A stretch of 37,769 nucleotides of DNA from Candidatus Saccharimonadota bacterium (lineage in GTDB: Bacteria; Patescibacteriota; Saccharimonadia; Saccharimonadales; UBA4665): positions 1-37,769 of the forward strand of contig DAHXNJ010000065.1 of assembly GCA_027365445.1 (NCBI GenBank), given 5' to 3'. This document shows, piece by piece, positions 8,268-19,076 of the stretch. The notes under the pieces are model-generated. The model was not told where the DNA came from, ran no database searches, and saw only the letters and a list, made by a program, of their open reading frames with translations. Each line of letters starts with the position of its first letter. Position 1 is the first letter of the stretch. The position numbers were made by a program, and so were the translations under genes.

Positions 8268-9410
8268 ATGACTCAAAAAATTTATTTAGACTATGCAGCC
8301 GCTACACCAGTCGATCCATTGGTTTTTAAAGAAATGGAACCATTTTATAGTGTATATTTTTACAATCCCTCAGCAGATTATGCTTCGGCTAGATCTGTTA
8401 AGGTCAAGATTAACGAAGCTCGTAAAAAGATAGCGTATTGGCTGGGTTCTCAGGCTAACGAAATAGTTTTTACGGCTGGAGGGACAGAAGCTAATAATCT
8501 GGCTATTCATGGGATCATGAAACAGTATCCAAAATCCAATATGTTAATAAGTTCAATTGAGCATGAATCGATTATTAACAGCGCAAAACAATATAAATAT
8601 GGCGAAGTTAAAGTTAAGGGCGATGGTCGAGTCGATCTAGAGAGTCTTAAAAAACAGATTAATGATGATACAGTATTAATTAGTATCATGTATGCCAATA
8701 ATGAGATTGGCACCATTGAACCGATGGTTAAAATAGCCGATATTATTGCTAAGGTAAAAGCCGATCGTGTTCAGCGATCAATTGACCTACCGCTAATATT
8801 TCATAGTGACGCTTGTCAGGCTGTTAACTTTTTAGACTTACACGTACATCGCCTTGGGGTTGACTTATTAACTCTTAATGGCGGTAAGATATATGGTCCA
8901 AAACAAAGTGGGGCTCTTTATATAAGTCGAAACGTTAAATTATCTCCTATAATATATGGTGGTGGGCAAGAAAATAACCTAAGATCTGGGACGGAAAATG
9001 TACCGGCAGATATAGGGCTTAGTGTTGCTTTGGATATTGCTCAATTAAATAGAGACGAGCAGATTAAACAACAACAGAATTTAAGAGACTATTTCATTGC
9101 TAAGTTAATAAAAGAAATACCAGATTGTGTTATTAATGGATCATTAGATTACCGTTTAGCTAATAATATACATGCCACTTTTAAAGGCCAAGATAATGAA
9201 TATTTGCTTATAGCACTTGATCAGGCTGGAGTAATGGCTGCCGCAGGCTCAGCTTGTAGTGCATCAAAAGATGAATCGTCGCATGTATTATTGGCACTAG
9301 GCCTAAGCGATGATGATGCGCGCTCATCTTTGCGTTTTTCAATCGGTAAATACACTACTTCAGCCGAGATTGATCATACAGTAGCTTTATTGGCACGACT
9401 TATAAAGTAG
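8268..9410 (+). CDS. Cysteine desulfurase (NifS/IscS type)
   Basis: This is a PLP-dependent enzyme that removes sulfur from cysteine and passes it on as a persulfide. The substrate-side His99 is in SIEHES, the PLP Asp lies in HSDACQAV, the Schiff-base lysine is Lys207 (NGGKIYGPK), and the persulfide cysteine is Cys330 in AGSACSAS. The arginine block RSSLRFSIGKYTT closes the protein. At 380 residues it is a standard length. Start chosen at ATG 8268; a TTG sits one codon earlier. No IscU or other Fe-S scaffold gene is nearby, but mnmA lies ~6 kb downstream, so supplying sulfur for tRNA 2-thiouridine is the most likely job (inference). Confidence 0.93.
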   Translation: MTQKIYLDYAAATPVDPLVFKEMEPFYSVYFYNPSADYASARSVKVKINEARKKIAYWLGSQANEIVFTAGGTEANNLAIHGIMKQYPKSNMLISSIEHESIINSAKQYKYGEVKVKGDGRVDLESLKKQINDDTVLISIMYANNEIGTIEPMVKIADIIAKVKADRVQRSIDLPLIFHSDACQAVNFLDLHVHRLGVDLLTLNGGKIYGPKQSGALYISRNVKLSPIIYGGGQENNLRSGTENVPADIGLSVALDIAQLNRDEQIKQQQNLRDYFIAKLIKEIPDCVINGSLDYRLANNIHATFKGQDNEYLLIALDQAGVMAAAGSACSASKDESSHVLLALGLSDDDARSSLRFSIGKYTTSAEIDHTVALLARLIK

Positions 9411-9452
9411 ATAACAGCAAAATAGATATTTTACTAATTAATAAAACTGAGG

Positions 9453-9458
9453 TATATT
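9453..9458 (+). promoter_or_regulatory. Possible -10 box for the F1 ATPase operon
   Basis: TATATT lies 48 bases before the first cluster gene, with TTACTA (9431-9436) 16 bases upstream as a weak -35. This 96-base gap is the only place for a promoter between the desulfurase and the ATPase cluster. Confidence 0.3.
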
Positions 9459-9506
9459 ATTGCTTAAGCAGAAGCGTAATAATTAAGCTAATGGTGGGAT
9501 CATAAA

Positions 9507-10127
9507 ATGACAATTTGGTGGCTGGCCGTAATATTAATAGCTTTGGCAGCAGCCGGAGCGGCTTTTATCTGGTTAGCTGTAAAAATAAACAACATTGGTG
9601 CACCTAAGAATAAAGGTAACCAACAAATACTTGAAGGTGCCGATAGTGATATCGAGCACATCTTTAATGAAGATTTTCGTGAAGAATTAAGAAATCGTGG
9701 TAGGCTACACTTTGAGAAGATTATTGGCGAGAACGCCATGTTTCTTCAGCAAGACTTAAGACTCACCACTTCTCAACTCAATGAATATATGAAGCAGGAG
9801 TTGACTACCAAGCTTAAAGAAGAATTTTCAAAATATGAAGAATCAATTACCGATGCTAAACAAATGGCAATCGAATCAATTGAAAAAACCAAAGAGACCA
9901 TAGAAGAGCAGCGCCAGGAATTAGTAAATCACTTAAATGAAGAAATTGAATCCGAAAAAACTCGTTTACTTAATCGTTTTCAAGAAAATATGGCCGATAT
10001 TGTGAATCATTATGTTCTGGCCGCTATTGGTAAGCAAATAGATTTAAATGATCAATTGGAATACATAATTAGTGAGCTTGAGTCTAATAAACAAGCCATT
10101 GCTGAGGATATAAAGTATGGCGCATAA
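9507..10127 (+). CDS. atpF: F-type ATPase b-like subunit (membrane-anchored coiled coil)
   Basis: The protein has 206 residues. A single N-terminal transmembrane helix (about residues 4-28, rich in Ala/Ile/Leu) is followed by a ~30-residue linker. A long charged helix rich in Glu/Lys/Gln (about 50-165) has heptad-like spacing, as in the peripheral stalk b subunit. The last ~40 residues (VLAAIGKQIDLNDQLEYII) are not typical of b, and it is longer than the usual 155-175 residues. The identification leans on topology and on being first in a b-delta-alpha-gamma-beta-epsilon order. Upstream lies cysteine desulfurase, not the usual c and a subunit genes. A weak gtggga precedes ATG 9507. It overlaps the delta gene by 11 bases. 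Confidence 0.7.
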   Translation: MTIWWLAVILIALAAAGAAFIWLAVKINNIGAPKNKGNQQILEGADSDIEHIFNEDFREELRNRGRLHFEKIIGENAMFLQQDLRLTTSQLNEYMKQELTTKLKEEFSKYEESITDAKQMAIESIEKTKETIEEQRQELVNHLNEEIESEKTRLLNRFQENMADIVNHYVLAAIGKQIDLNDQLEYIISELESNKQAIAEDIKYGA

Positions 10128-10614
10128 TAATTGGACAATTCCACCTCATATTATATCTAGTGGTGACGTTAAGAGACTTAAAAGAGAGCTTGAGCAGCTT
10201 GAAGAATTTATAAAACAATCAAACTTAAGAAAGCCAGGTACTTTTTTAGAGAAGTTGCCTAAAACTTCACGTAGTTTATCTGATTTTGGTGAGCTTAATA
10301 AGTTAAATCTGTTATTGGAAAAAGATCGTTTGCTAGCTAATCAATTTTTAGCAGATTTAATAGATAAAGCACCAGTGGTAAATGTTGGACTAGCAACGGA
10401 ACCGTCAGTAGTATTTATGACTAAAATAGCTGCCTGGTTTAGAAACAATATTAACCCTTTAATACTTATTAATTTTGGTTTAGAGCCGACGATTGCTGCC
10501 GGATGTACCATAAGAACACTTAATAAATTTCATGATTTTAGCCTAAGAAAACATTTTGACGCCCAACATCCATTGCTGCTAAGTAAAATTAAGGAATCCT
10601 CAACTCAAGTATGA
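10117..10614 (+). CDS. atpH: F-type ATPase delta-like subunit
   Basis: The protein has 165 residues. The C-terminal part, [20 protein letters not shown] followed by SLRKHF, fits the end of the F1 delta/OSCP subunit (pattern D-P-x-I-x-G-G-x-x-x-R-x-x-x-x-x-x-D-x-S-L-R). The N-terminal ~100 residues are helical and charged and do not obviously match the canonical delta bundle. Delta normally sits on top of F1 and joins it to the b stalk. It overlaps both neighbours (11 bases with the b-like gene, 4 with alpha). The assignment rests on the C-terminal motif plus gene order. Confidence 0.7.
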   Translation: MAHNNWTIPPHIISSGDVKRLKRELEQLEEFIKQSNLRKPGTFLEKLPKTSRSLSDFGELNKLNLLLEKDRLLANQFLADLIDKAPVVNVGLATEPSVVFMTKIAAWFRNNINPLILINFGLEPTIAAGCTIRTLNKFHDFSLRKHFDAQHPLLLSKIKESSTQV

Positions 10615-12034
10615 GTGACAACCGACATTTTGACTATCTGGTAGAAAAAGGTAATCCGATTGGCGAGATAATCGGTATTGATCAATTCTTGATCAAAATT
10701 AAGGGAATGCAACCCGTTAATATTAGATCGCTAGTTATGTTTGAAGATGGATCTAAGGGCTATGTTCATGAAATAAGAGATGAATATGTAGTAGTGCTAT
10801 ACATGGGCACGGATCAGTTATTTGTCGGTATGAAAGTGGTATTACAGCATAATGAGTTAGTAACTAAGGTTGGCAAAGATTTCATTGGTCGGGTCATTAA
10901 TGTTTTTTGTGAACCGTTAGATGGCAAAGGTCCGATTGCGGCCGACGCAACCTGGCCAGTATTTAATACAGCTCCAAAGCTTTATGAGCGAGAAGGTCTA
11001 AGTGATCTTTTGCCGACAGGAGTTACTGTCTTAGATAGTTTATTGCCGATAGTTAAAGGACAGCGACTGGCAATATTAGGAGATAGTAAATCTGGTAAAA
11101 CTAGTTTAGCATTGCAAATAGCTACGAATCAGACAAAAACAGATGTAGTAGTTATTTATGTCTTGATAGCAAAGCGTCGTACCGACATAACTAATCTACT
11201 CAGTCGTCTGGAAAGCTCTAAGTCATTAGATAATTGTATTGTAATCGTTTCAACCATCTTCGAGTCGTTAATAGCAAGCTATCTTGCGCCATATATAGGA
11301 TGCGCCATGGGCGAATACCTATGGCAAAAAAATGATCAAGATGTTGCTATTATTTATGATGACTTAACTAGTCATGCTCATATATATAGGGAAATTTCGT
11401 TGCTTAGTAGAACTAGTCCCGGTCGTGATTCTTATCCTGGAGATATGTTTTATGCACACTCTTCCCTGCTTGAGCGAGCAGGCAAGTTAGTTCGAAACCA
11501 TAAAACCTTTACTACCCTTCCAGTAGTTTTAGCTGATGGTGGGGATATAGCAGCCTATTTACCGACGAATATAATGTCCATAACCGATGGTCAGTGGATA
11601 TTAGATATGAATGTTTTTAAGGATAGAATGCGTCCGGCTGTAAATGTTGGTTTGAGTGTGACCCGTGTTGGTGGCGTTGGGCATAATGATCGCCAAAAAA
11701 TACTGAATGCAGAGACAATGAAGTTGTTGGCAGCCTATAATGAAGCCCAAGAGTTTGCTCATTTCGGATCCGAATTAGCTTTAGAATCTCAGACAGCATT
11801 AAATAGGGGCAAGCAATTATTTCAATTAATGAATCAAACTCCTCAAGACCATTTCTCGGTGACCGCTCAAACTTTGATGATCGATATAATTCTTCATTCA
11901 TCAACAGATGTGCCACTAGACGTTCAATCACTTAAGAATCAAGCCGAAGCGGCAGCAGCGAAAATTAAAACTGATCAAGATTATGAGAAAATAAGAGATG
12001 AGTTACAAAAAAATAGTCTAGTGGAGCTAAAGAA

Positions 12035-12038
<4 letters not shown>
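10611..12038 (+). CDS. atpA: F-type ATPase alpha subunit, divergent
   Basis: This is the non-catalytic nucleotide-binding subunit of F1. Visible blocks are the P-loop GDSKSGKT (residues 157-164; canonical GDRQTGKT), [20 protein letters not shown] (245-264), [20 protein letters not shown] (269-288) and [20 protein letters not shown] (341-355) holds the arginine finger at Arg352. At 475 residues it is shorter than usual (~500-513). Only about 17 residues precede the beta-barrel (GEIIGIDQF), whereas the family normally has ~25 that include a delta-binding helix. It overlaps delta and gamma by 4 bases each. Confidence 0.92.
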
Positions 12039-14468
<2,430 letters not shown>

Positions 14469-14470
14469 TA

Positions 14471-14533
14471 ATTTCATAGAAATAAATTAGGTGGGCATTA
14501 ATATGATTCCTAGTATTTATTTAGTTATGAAAT
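14471..14533 (+). repeat. Imperfect inverted repeat after the F1 cluster
   Basis: atttcata (14471-14478) pairs with tatgaaat (14526-14533), and aaataaat (14480-14487) pairs with atttattt (14515-14522). This gives two 8-bp helices with a small internal loop around a 27-base apex. It lies 2 bases after the atpC stop. There is no T-run, so a classical terminator is doubtful; RNA 3'-end protection is possible. Confidence 0.3.
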
Positions 14534-14550
14534 AAAACAAAAGCTTGGTG

Positions 14551-14556
14551 TATAAT
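14551..14556 (+). promoter_or_regulatory. -10 box, predicted leaderless promoter
   Basis: A perfect TATAAT ends 8 bases before the ATG at 14565, so the predicted transcription start falls on or next to the start codon. No Shine-Dalgarno sequence could fit. Confidence 0.55.
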
Positions 14557-14564
14557 TCCTAAAA

Positions 14565-15470
14565 ATGACGATAAGTGATGTAGATGTAAGTTTTAATGAC
14601 GTACATGAATATAGGATGTATTGCCTAAAGTCTGCCAATGAATATTTGACTGGTCAAGCGACTGCAAGAGAAGCTATAGAACTATTGCCTCACGAGGGTT
14701 TATTTAGTGGCTTACTTATAGGGGAGATTGCGGTTGAAGAGGCTACTAAGGTAGACGCTACTTTTGCTTCAGGTTGGCTGTCGTTTGCTAGAAAGAAGCT
14801 AGATAAGGTTGCAGAAAGTAGTTATATAGATGATGAAAACGATGATACTAATGTGGCGCGAGCATTATTAAGATTGACCCAACTAGAAGCACTTGAGACT
14901 ATTTACTCTTATCATCAGATGCCGTCAGAAAACCAGGCGCTTGATATGTATCTGAGCCTAGGTCAACTAGGAGTCGATCTATTAGACAAAAGAAAAGTTG
15001 ATGAAAATAATCAAAGCCGTATCTCAAGTAATATAAAAGGAGTTCTTGGTGAGATGGCTGTTTTATTATTGATCGAGAGATATGCGTTAAAAGAAATAGG
15101 GGCAGATTCTTTCGTAGCCCTGCAGAGCATGCTAAGTGAAGATCATGGAGGAGATTGTATCCGATACGATATCTCTCCTTCGTGGGATATAAATATATTA
15201 ACTAGGCTTAGTTTAGAAGAAGCAATCGAAAAGACTTATCGTTTACAGATTAAGAATAGTAAATTTTACTTTCCTAATACGAAAAGAAATGATCTATTCG
15301 TAACTAATGTTTTTTTAGATCCAGATTTAGCGGTATATGAAAACGAACAAAACATATCGGAGCGAATTATTCGTGGCTGCTATATTGAGATGCATAATCT
15401 TGCTTCGTTAGAACGCTTAAGTAGTGAATTAGATAAGCGTAACGAACAATTACTAGAAATAATCGGTTAA
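14565..15470 (+). CDS. Hypothetical protein with PD-(D/E)XK-like signature
   Basis: The protein has 301 residues and belongs to no family I recognise. The first ~150 residues are helical. The C-terminal half has GEMAVLLLIERY (candidate Glu), then SPSWDINIL (candidate Asp), then YRLQIKNSKFYF (Q-x-K on a beta strand). The order E...D...QxK resembles the active site of PD-(D/E)XK nucleases, but this is pattern reading only. It could equally be a non-enzymatic alpha/beta protein. It lies directly after the F1 cluster but has its own -10 box 8 bases before ATG, so it is probably an independent unit. No membrane segment is seen. Confidence 0.75.
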   Translation: MTISDVDVSFNDVHEYRMYCLKSANEYLTGQATAREAIELLPHEGLFSGLLIGEIAVEEATKVDATFASGWLSFARKKLDKVAESSYIDDENDDTNVARALLRLTQLEALETIYSYHQMPSENQALDMYLSLGQLGVDLLDKRKVDENNQSRISSNIKGVLGEMAVLLLIERYALKEIGADSFVALQSMLSEDHGGDCIRYDISPSWDINILTRLSLEEAIEKTYRLQIKNSKFYFPNTKRNDLFVTNVFLDPDLAVYENEQNISERIIRGCYIEMHNLASLERLSSELDKRNEQLLEIIG

Positions 15471-15550
15471 TACTAAGAATATAGCTAAAACTATCTGACT
15501 TTGTTTCTAGTGTTTTATTTATAGTTTTAGTGAAATAACATTTTTTTGTT

Positions 15551-15556
15551 TAAAAT
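15551..15556 (+). promoter_or_regulatory. -10 box, predicted leaderless promoter of mnmA
   Basis: TAAAAT ends 6 bases before the GTG start codon at 15563 and follows a T-rich tract. The predicted transcription start coincides with the start codon. Confidence 0.45.
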
Positions 15557-15562
15557 GTATAG

Positions 15563-16612
15563 GTGACTAAAAATGTTTATGTCGGTATGTCTGGAGGAGT
15601 TGACAGTTCGCTTAGTGCGGCTTTGCTTGTAGAAGCTGGCTATAGCGTAACTGGCGTATATATGAAGAATTGGACTAGAGATTTGCCAGGGTTTATCTGT
15701 CCATGGAAAGAGGATTTTAAGGACGCTAAACAAGTAGCAGTAAGTTTAGGCATACCTCTAATCTCTTTTGATTTTGAAAATGAATATCGGCAAAAAGTAG
15801 TGGATTATATGGTTGAAAGTTATCTGCAGGGATTAACTCCTAATCCGGATATCGTTTGTAATCAGGAGATAAAGTTTAAACTATTTTTAAACACTGCCTT
15901 AGAACATGGCGCTGATATGATTGCAACTGGACATTATGCTAGAACAAAAGACGGAAAGCTATATAAAGGCCTAGATTCTAGTAAAGACCAAACTTACTTT
16001 TTATATCGAGTAAGTGAGGAAGCTTTAGATAAGACTATTTTTCCTCTTGGTGAGATGACTAAAAAAAGAGTCCGAGAAGAAGCAGCAAAAAGAAACTTAG
16101 TAACTGCTACTAAGCCAGATAGTCAAGGCATATGCTTTGTTGGGGAGGTGGGCATTAAGCAATTTTTGTTAAGTGAATTGGGTCCTCAGCCTCATGGTTC
16201 GATCGTAAATCAAAAAGGTGAAGAAATAGGTGAGCATGACGGGGCTATTTACTATACGATTGGTCAAAGACATGGCTTAAGTGTTGGAGGAGGTTTGCCT
16301 TATTATGTTACTCATAAGGATATGAGTAAAAATATAGTGTATGTGACCACCGAGTTGACCGATAAAAGATTATGGTCAAATCAAATACACACCAATAATT
16401 TATGGTGGATTAATAATAAACCGGAAGCTAACAAAACATATCAGGTTAAATGTCGTTATCGATCAGAAGATATAAAATGCAAGATTAATTTAAGTCAAGA
16501 TAATACTGCTGTTATAGAGCTTCAAGATGAAGTCAGAGCAATTAGTGCTGGTCAGTCAGCGGTTATTTATGATGGAGATTTAGTTATTGGTGGAGGGATT
16601 ATCTACTCTTAA
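15563..16612 (+). CDS. mnmA: tRNA-specific 2-thiouridylase
   Basis: MnmA adenylates and thiolates U34 of tRNA-Lys, -Glu and -Gln using persulfide sulfur. The PP-loop is GMSGGVDSS near the N-terminus. The catalytic cysteines are Cys99 (PNPDIVCNQEIKF) and Cys191 (DSQGICFVG). Also visible are ATGHYAR, KDQTYFLYR and YTIGQRHGL. The length of 349 residues is normal. It starts at GTG 15563 with no Shine-Dalgarno but a -10-like TAAAAT just upstream. The likely sulfur donor, cysteine desulfurase, is encoded ~6 kb upstream; TusA-E relays are not seen in the window, so direct transfer as in B. subtilis YrvO-MnmA is plausible. Confidence 0.96.
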   Translation: MTKNVYVGMSGGVDSSLSAALLVEAGYSVTGVYMKNWTRDLPGFICPWKEDFKDAKQVAVSLGIPLISFDFENEYRQKVVDYMVESYLQGLTPNPDIVCNQEIKFKLFLNTALEHGADMIATGHYARTKDGKLYKGLDSSKDQTYFLYRVSEEALDKTIFPLGEMTKKRVREEAAKRNLVTATKPDSQGICFVGEVGIKQFLLSELGPQPHGSIVNQKGEEIGEHDGAIYYTIGQRHGLSVGGGLPYYVTHKDMSKNIVYVTTELTDKRLWSNQIHTNNLWWINNKPEANKTYQVKCRYRSEDIKCKINLSQDNTAVIELQDEVRAISAGQSAVIYDGDLVIGGGIIYS

Positions 16613-16622
16613 GGCCGAAAGC

Positions 16623-16631
16623 TGTTAGAAT
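16623..16631 (+). promoter_or_regulatory. Extended -10 box upstream of alaS
   Basis: TGTTAGAAT (TGn plus TAGAAT) ends 10 bases before the alaS ATG, predicting a transcript with 0-4 leader bases. Confidence 0.45.
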
Positions 16632-16641
16632 ATAAACGACT

Positions 16642-18528
16642 ATGAAAGCAGAAGAAATAAGAAAAGAATATCTGGCGTTTTTTAAACAGCAAGGTCATGC
16701 CATAATTCCAAGATCACTGTTGGTGCCAAAAGATGATCCGACAACCTTATTTACTGGTAGTGGCATGCAGCCACTGCTGCCATATCTCTTGGGTCAAAAT
16801 CATTCACTAGGTGGTCGTTTAGTGGATAGCCAAACTTGTTTAAGAGCCCAGGATATCGAAGAAGTAGGAGATAACCGACATACGACTTTTTTTGAAATGC
16901 TTGGTAACTGGAGTTTGGGAGATTATTTTAAAAAAGATCAAATTAATTGGCTATGGGAGTTTTTAACTACTAAAGTTGGATTAGATCCGACTCGGATTTT
17001 TGTTAGTTGTTATATAGGTAATGAATCGGCGGGTATTCCTAGAGATGTAGAAAGCGCTAATATCTGGAGTGAAATTTTTAAGGCTAGTCATATTGAACCT
17101 AAACAAGTAGATATGGATACACCAGAAAAAGGTGCAATGCTTGGTGATAGCGAAGGGCGAATATTTTATTATGGAGATAAAAATTGGTGGTCTAGAACTG
17201 GTACGCCTGATACGATGCCTGAAGGGGAGCCTGGTGGACCAGATACAGAGTTATTTTATCTTTTCCCTCAGGTCTTACATGATAAGTCTTATGGAGACAA
17301 GTGTCATATTAATTGTGACTGTGGCCGCTATATAGAACTTGGAAATTGTGTCTTTATGGAATACCTTAAATCGGCAGGGGGAGTATTTGCTAAGTTACCA
17401 AAACGTAACGTCGATTATGGAGGAGGGCTGGAGCGTATTGCCGCAGCTGCTTTAGATGATCCTGATGTCTATCGAATTAGTCTAATGTGGCCCGTAGTGG
17501 AAGAGATTGAAAAGATATCTGGTCGGAAATACGAAACTCAGACAGCCTCGATGAGGGTAATTACTGATCATATTCGAGCCGCTACTTTTCTGGCAGTTGA
17601 TGGTACTGTTCCTAGCAATAAAGAACAGGGCTACGTTATGCGTCGACTGATCCGTCGAGCAATAAGATTTGCCTTTGATCTTGGTATTGAGCAGAACTTT
17701 ATAAGCGACATAGTATCGGTAATTACTGGGTTATACGAACAAGACTTTAGCGATGTTGCTTCTAGTCGTGATAAGGTGATCGATGTTTTAACTAAAGAAG
17801 AAAAAGTTTTTCGCCAAACCTTACGAAAAGGGCTTAAACAATTGGATCGCTTGACAGCCAAAGGCGTGCTAGATGGGAAAGATGTATTTAGCCTTTACGA
17901 TACTTATGGATTTCCATTTGAACTAAGCATAGAAGAAGCTTATTCAAGAGGAGTAGAAGTTAGCAAAGATTGGAAAACTGTATTTAATGAGTTAATGGAA
18001 GAACAGCGTCGTCGGTCTCAAACAGCTGCTAAGGGAACATTTAAAGGTGGTTTAGGCGGGCATGGAGATATCCATAAGAAATATCATACTGCTACTCATT
18101 TATTATATAAGGCGTTGAGAGATAATTTAGGGGAGTCGGTCGTTCAGCATGGTAGCAATATAACAGAGGAGCGATTGCGATTTGATTTTAGCTATCCAAC
18201 CAAGTTGTCGCCAGAACAAATAAAGCTATTGGAAGAGACGGTAAATGAACAGATTAGTCGTGATCTAATGGTCTCCTTTGATGAATATGACACAACCGAA
18301 GCACTAAAGATGGGTGCATTAGGTGCGTTTGGTGATCGTTATGGAGACAGAGTAAAGGTATATAAGATGACTCCAAAGGACAGTTCTGAGCCTTATAGTA
18401 TGGAAATATGTGGTGGTCCTCATGTGGAGCATACTGCTCAGTTAGCTGAAAACGGTAAAAAATTCCATATTTTAAAGGAAGAATCATCTTCTGCTGGAAT
18501 TCGTAGGATAAAAGCCGCCTTAGTTTAG
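16642..18528 (+). CDS. alaS: Alanyl-tRNA synthetase, short form
   Basis: This class II synthetase charges tRNA-Ala. The N-terminal catalytic core is clear (YLAFFKQQGHAIIPRS, LFTGSGMQPLLPYL, TTFFEMLGNWSLGDYFKK, DYGGGLERIAAAA). The tRNA-recognition region follows (SNKEQGYVMRRLIRRAIRFA). The editing domain keeps the zinc/active-site set His482, His486 (HTATH), Cys590 and His594. At 628 residues it stops right after the editing domain, lacking the coiled coil and C-Ala domain of the usual ~870-residue enzyme. CGGPH replaces the usual CGGTH. This looks like natural reduction rather than damage, since the frame ends cleanly. Confidence 0.95.
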   Translation: MKAEEIRKEYLAFFKQQGHAIIPRSLLVPKDDPTTLFTGSGMQPLLPYLLGQNHSLGGRLVDSQTCLRAQDIEEVGDNRHTTFFEMLGNWSLGDYFKKDQINWLWEFLTTKVGLDPTRIFVSCYIGNESAGIPRDVESANIWSEIFKASHIEPKQVDMDTPEKGAMLGDSEGRIFYYGDKNWWSRTGTPDTMPEGEPGGPDTELFYLFPQVLHDKSYGDKCHINCDCGRYIELGNCVFMEYLKSAGGVFAKLPKRNVDYGGGLERIAAAALDDPDVYRISLMWPVVEEIEKISGRKYETQTASMRVITDHIRAATFLAVDGTVPSNKEQGYVMRRLIRRAIRFAFDLGIEQNFISDIVSVITGLYEQDFSDVASSRDKVIDVLTKEEKVFRQTLRKGLKQLDRLTAKGVLDGKDVFSLYDTYGFPFELSIEEAYSRGVEVSKDWKTVFNELMEEQRRRSQTAAKGTFKGGLGGHGDIHKKYHTATHLLYKALRDNLGESVVQHGSNITEERLRFDFSYPTKLSPEQIKLLEETVNEQISRDLMVSFDEYDTTEALKMGALGAFGDRYGDRVKVYKMTPKDSSEPYSMEICGGPHVEHTAQLAENGKKFHILKEESSSAGIRRIKAALV

Positions 18529-18576
18529 TACATTTATTAACCTAAATACTCACTAGAGATTAAACAAATTAAGGCG

Positions 18577-18582
18577 TAATAT
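18577..18582 (+). promoter_or_regulatory. -10 box, predicted near-leaderless promoter
   Basis: TAATAT ends 9 bases before the ATG at 18592 in the short gap after alaS; no Shine-Dalgarno sequence is present. Confidence 0.35.
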
Positions 18583-18591
18583 CTAATTATT

Positions 18592-18996
18592 ATGGATATA
18601 GAACACAATATGCCTGGAAGTGTAAAGCTGGAGTTATCTAATGAAGAAAGATCAGTATTAAACGACGCTTTATTTAAAAAGTTATTAGATGCAGCTACTC
18701 TAGGTCCGCAACTACAACCACGCGAAATTTTGACGGCTCTTGTGAGTCAAATGTTGGTGTCCAATAAAATATTGGCATGTCGTATTGATCGAGTAAATAG
18801 TGAAGCCTTATTCGTAATGGCCGAATGTCTTGAGAGATATAGTAATGGTGTTGAGGAGCCTAAACAGCTTGTCGCTGTAGATATGTCAAATTGTATGTTT
18901 ATGACAGCAAGAGAGCTATGTGAAGAAAAAAGACAAATTGAAATTGAGAATATTATATCTAACGTTACGATACCCGATAGCTTAGAAGAAATATAA
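18592..18996 (+). CDS. Small hypothetical protein
   Basis: The protein has 134 residues and matches nothing I recognise. It is mostly helical by composition. A mixed core (LLDAATLGPQLQPREILTAL, ILACRIDRVNSEALFVMAEC) is followed by a charged C-terminal helix (LCEEKRQIEIENII). There are four cysteines but no metal-site spacing, no signal peptide and no membrane helix. It lies between alaS and the ftsA-like gene, each of which has its own -10 box, so it is probably monocistronic. Confidence 0.65.
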   Translation: MDIEHNMPGSVKLELSNEERSVLNDALFKKLLDAATLGPQLQPREILTALVSQMLVSNKILACRIDRVNSEALFVMAECLERYSNGVEEPKQLVAVDMSNCMFMTARELCEEKRQIEIENIISNVTIPDSLEEI

Positions 18997-19055
18997 TTAG
19001 TTATTATTAGGAATAATGAAAATACAAATTACTAAGCAATTTTATAGCTTGTAAG

Positions 19056-19064
19056 TGGTATACT
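19056..19064 (+). promoter_or_regulatory. Extended -10 promoter of the ftsA-like gene
   Basis: TGGTATACT (TGn plus TATACT) ends 12 bases before the ATG at 19077, giving an expected leader of only about 5 bases. No Shine-Dalgarno sequence is present. Confidence 0.5.
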
Positions 19065-19076
19065 TATGAAGTAATT

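Noticed and set aside
11617-11931. Minus-strand 104-residue ORF inside F1 alpha
   Set aside because: It is antisense to conserved alpha-subunit sequence and shows no protein-like pattern of its own.
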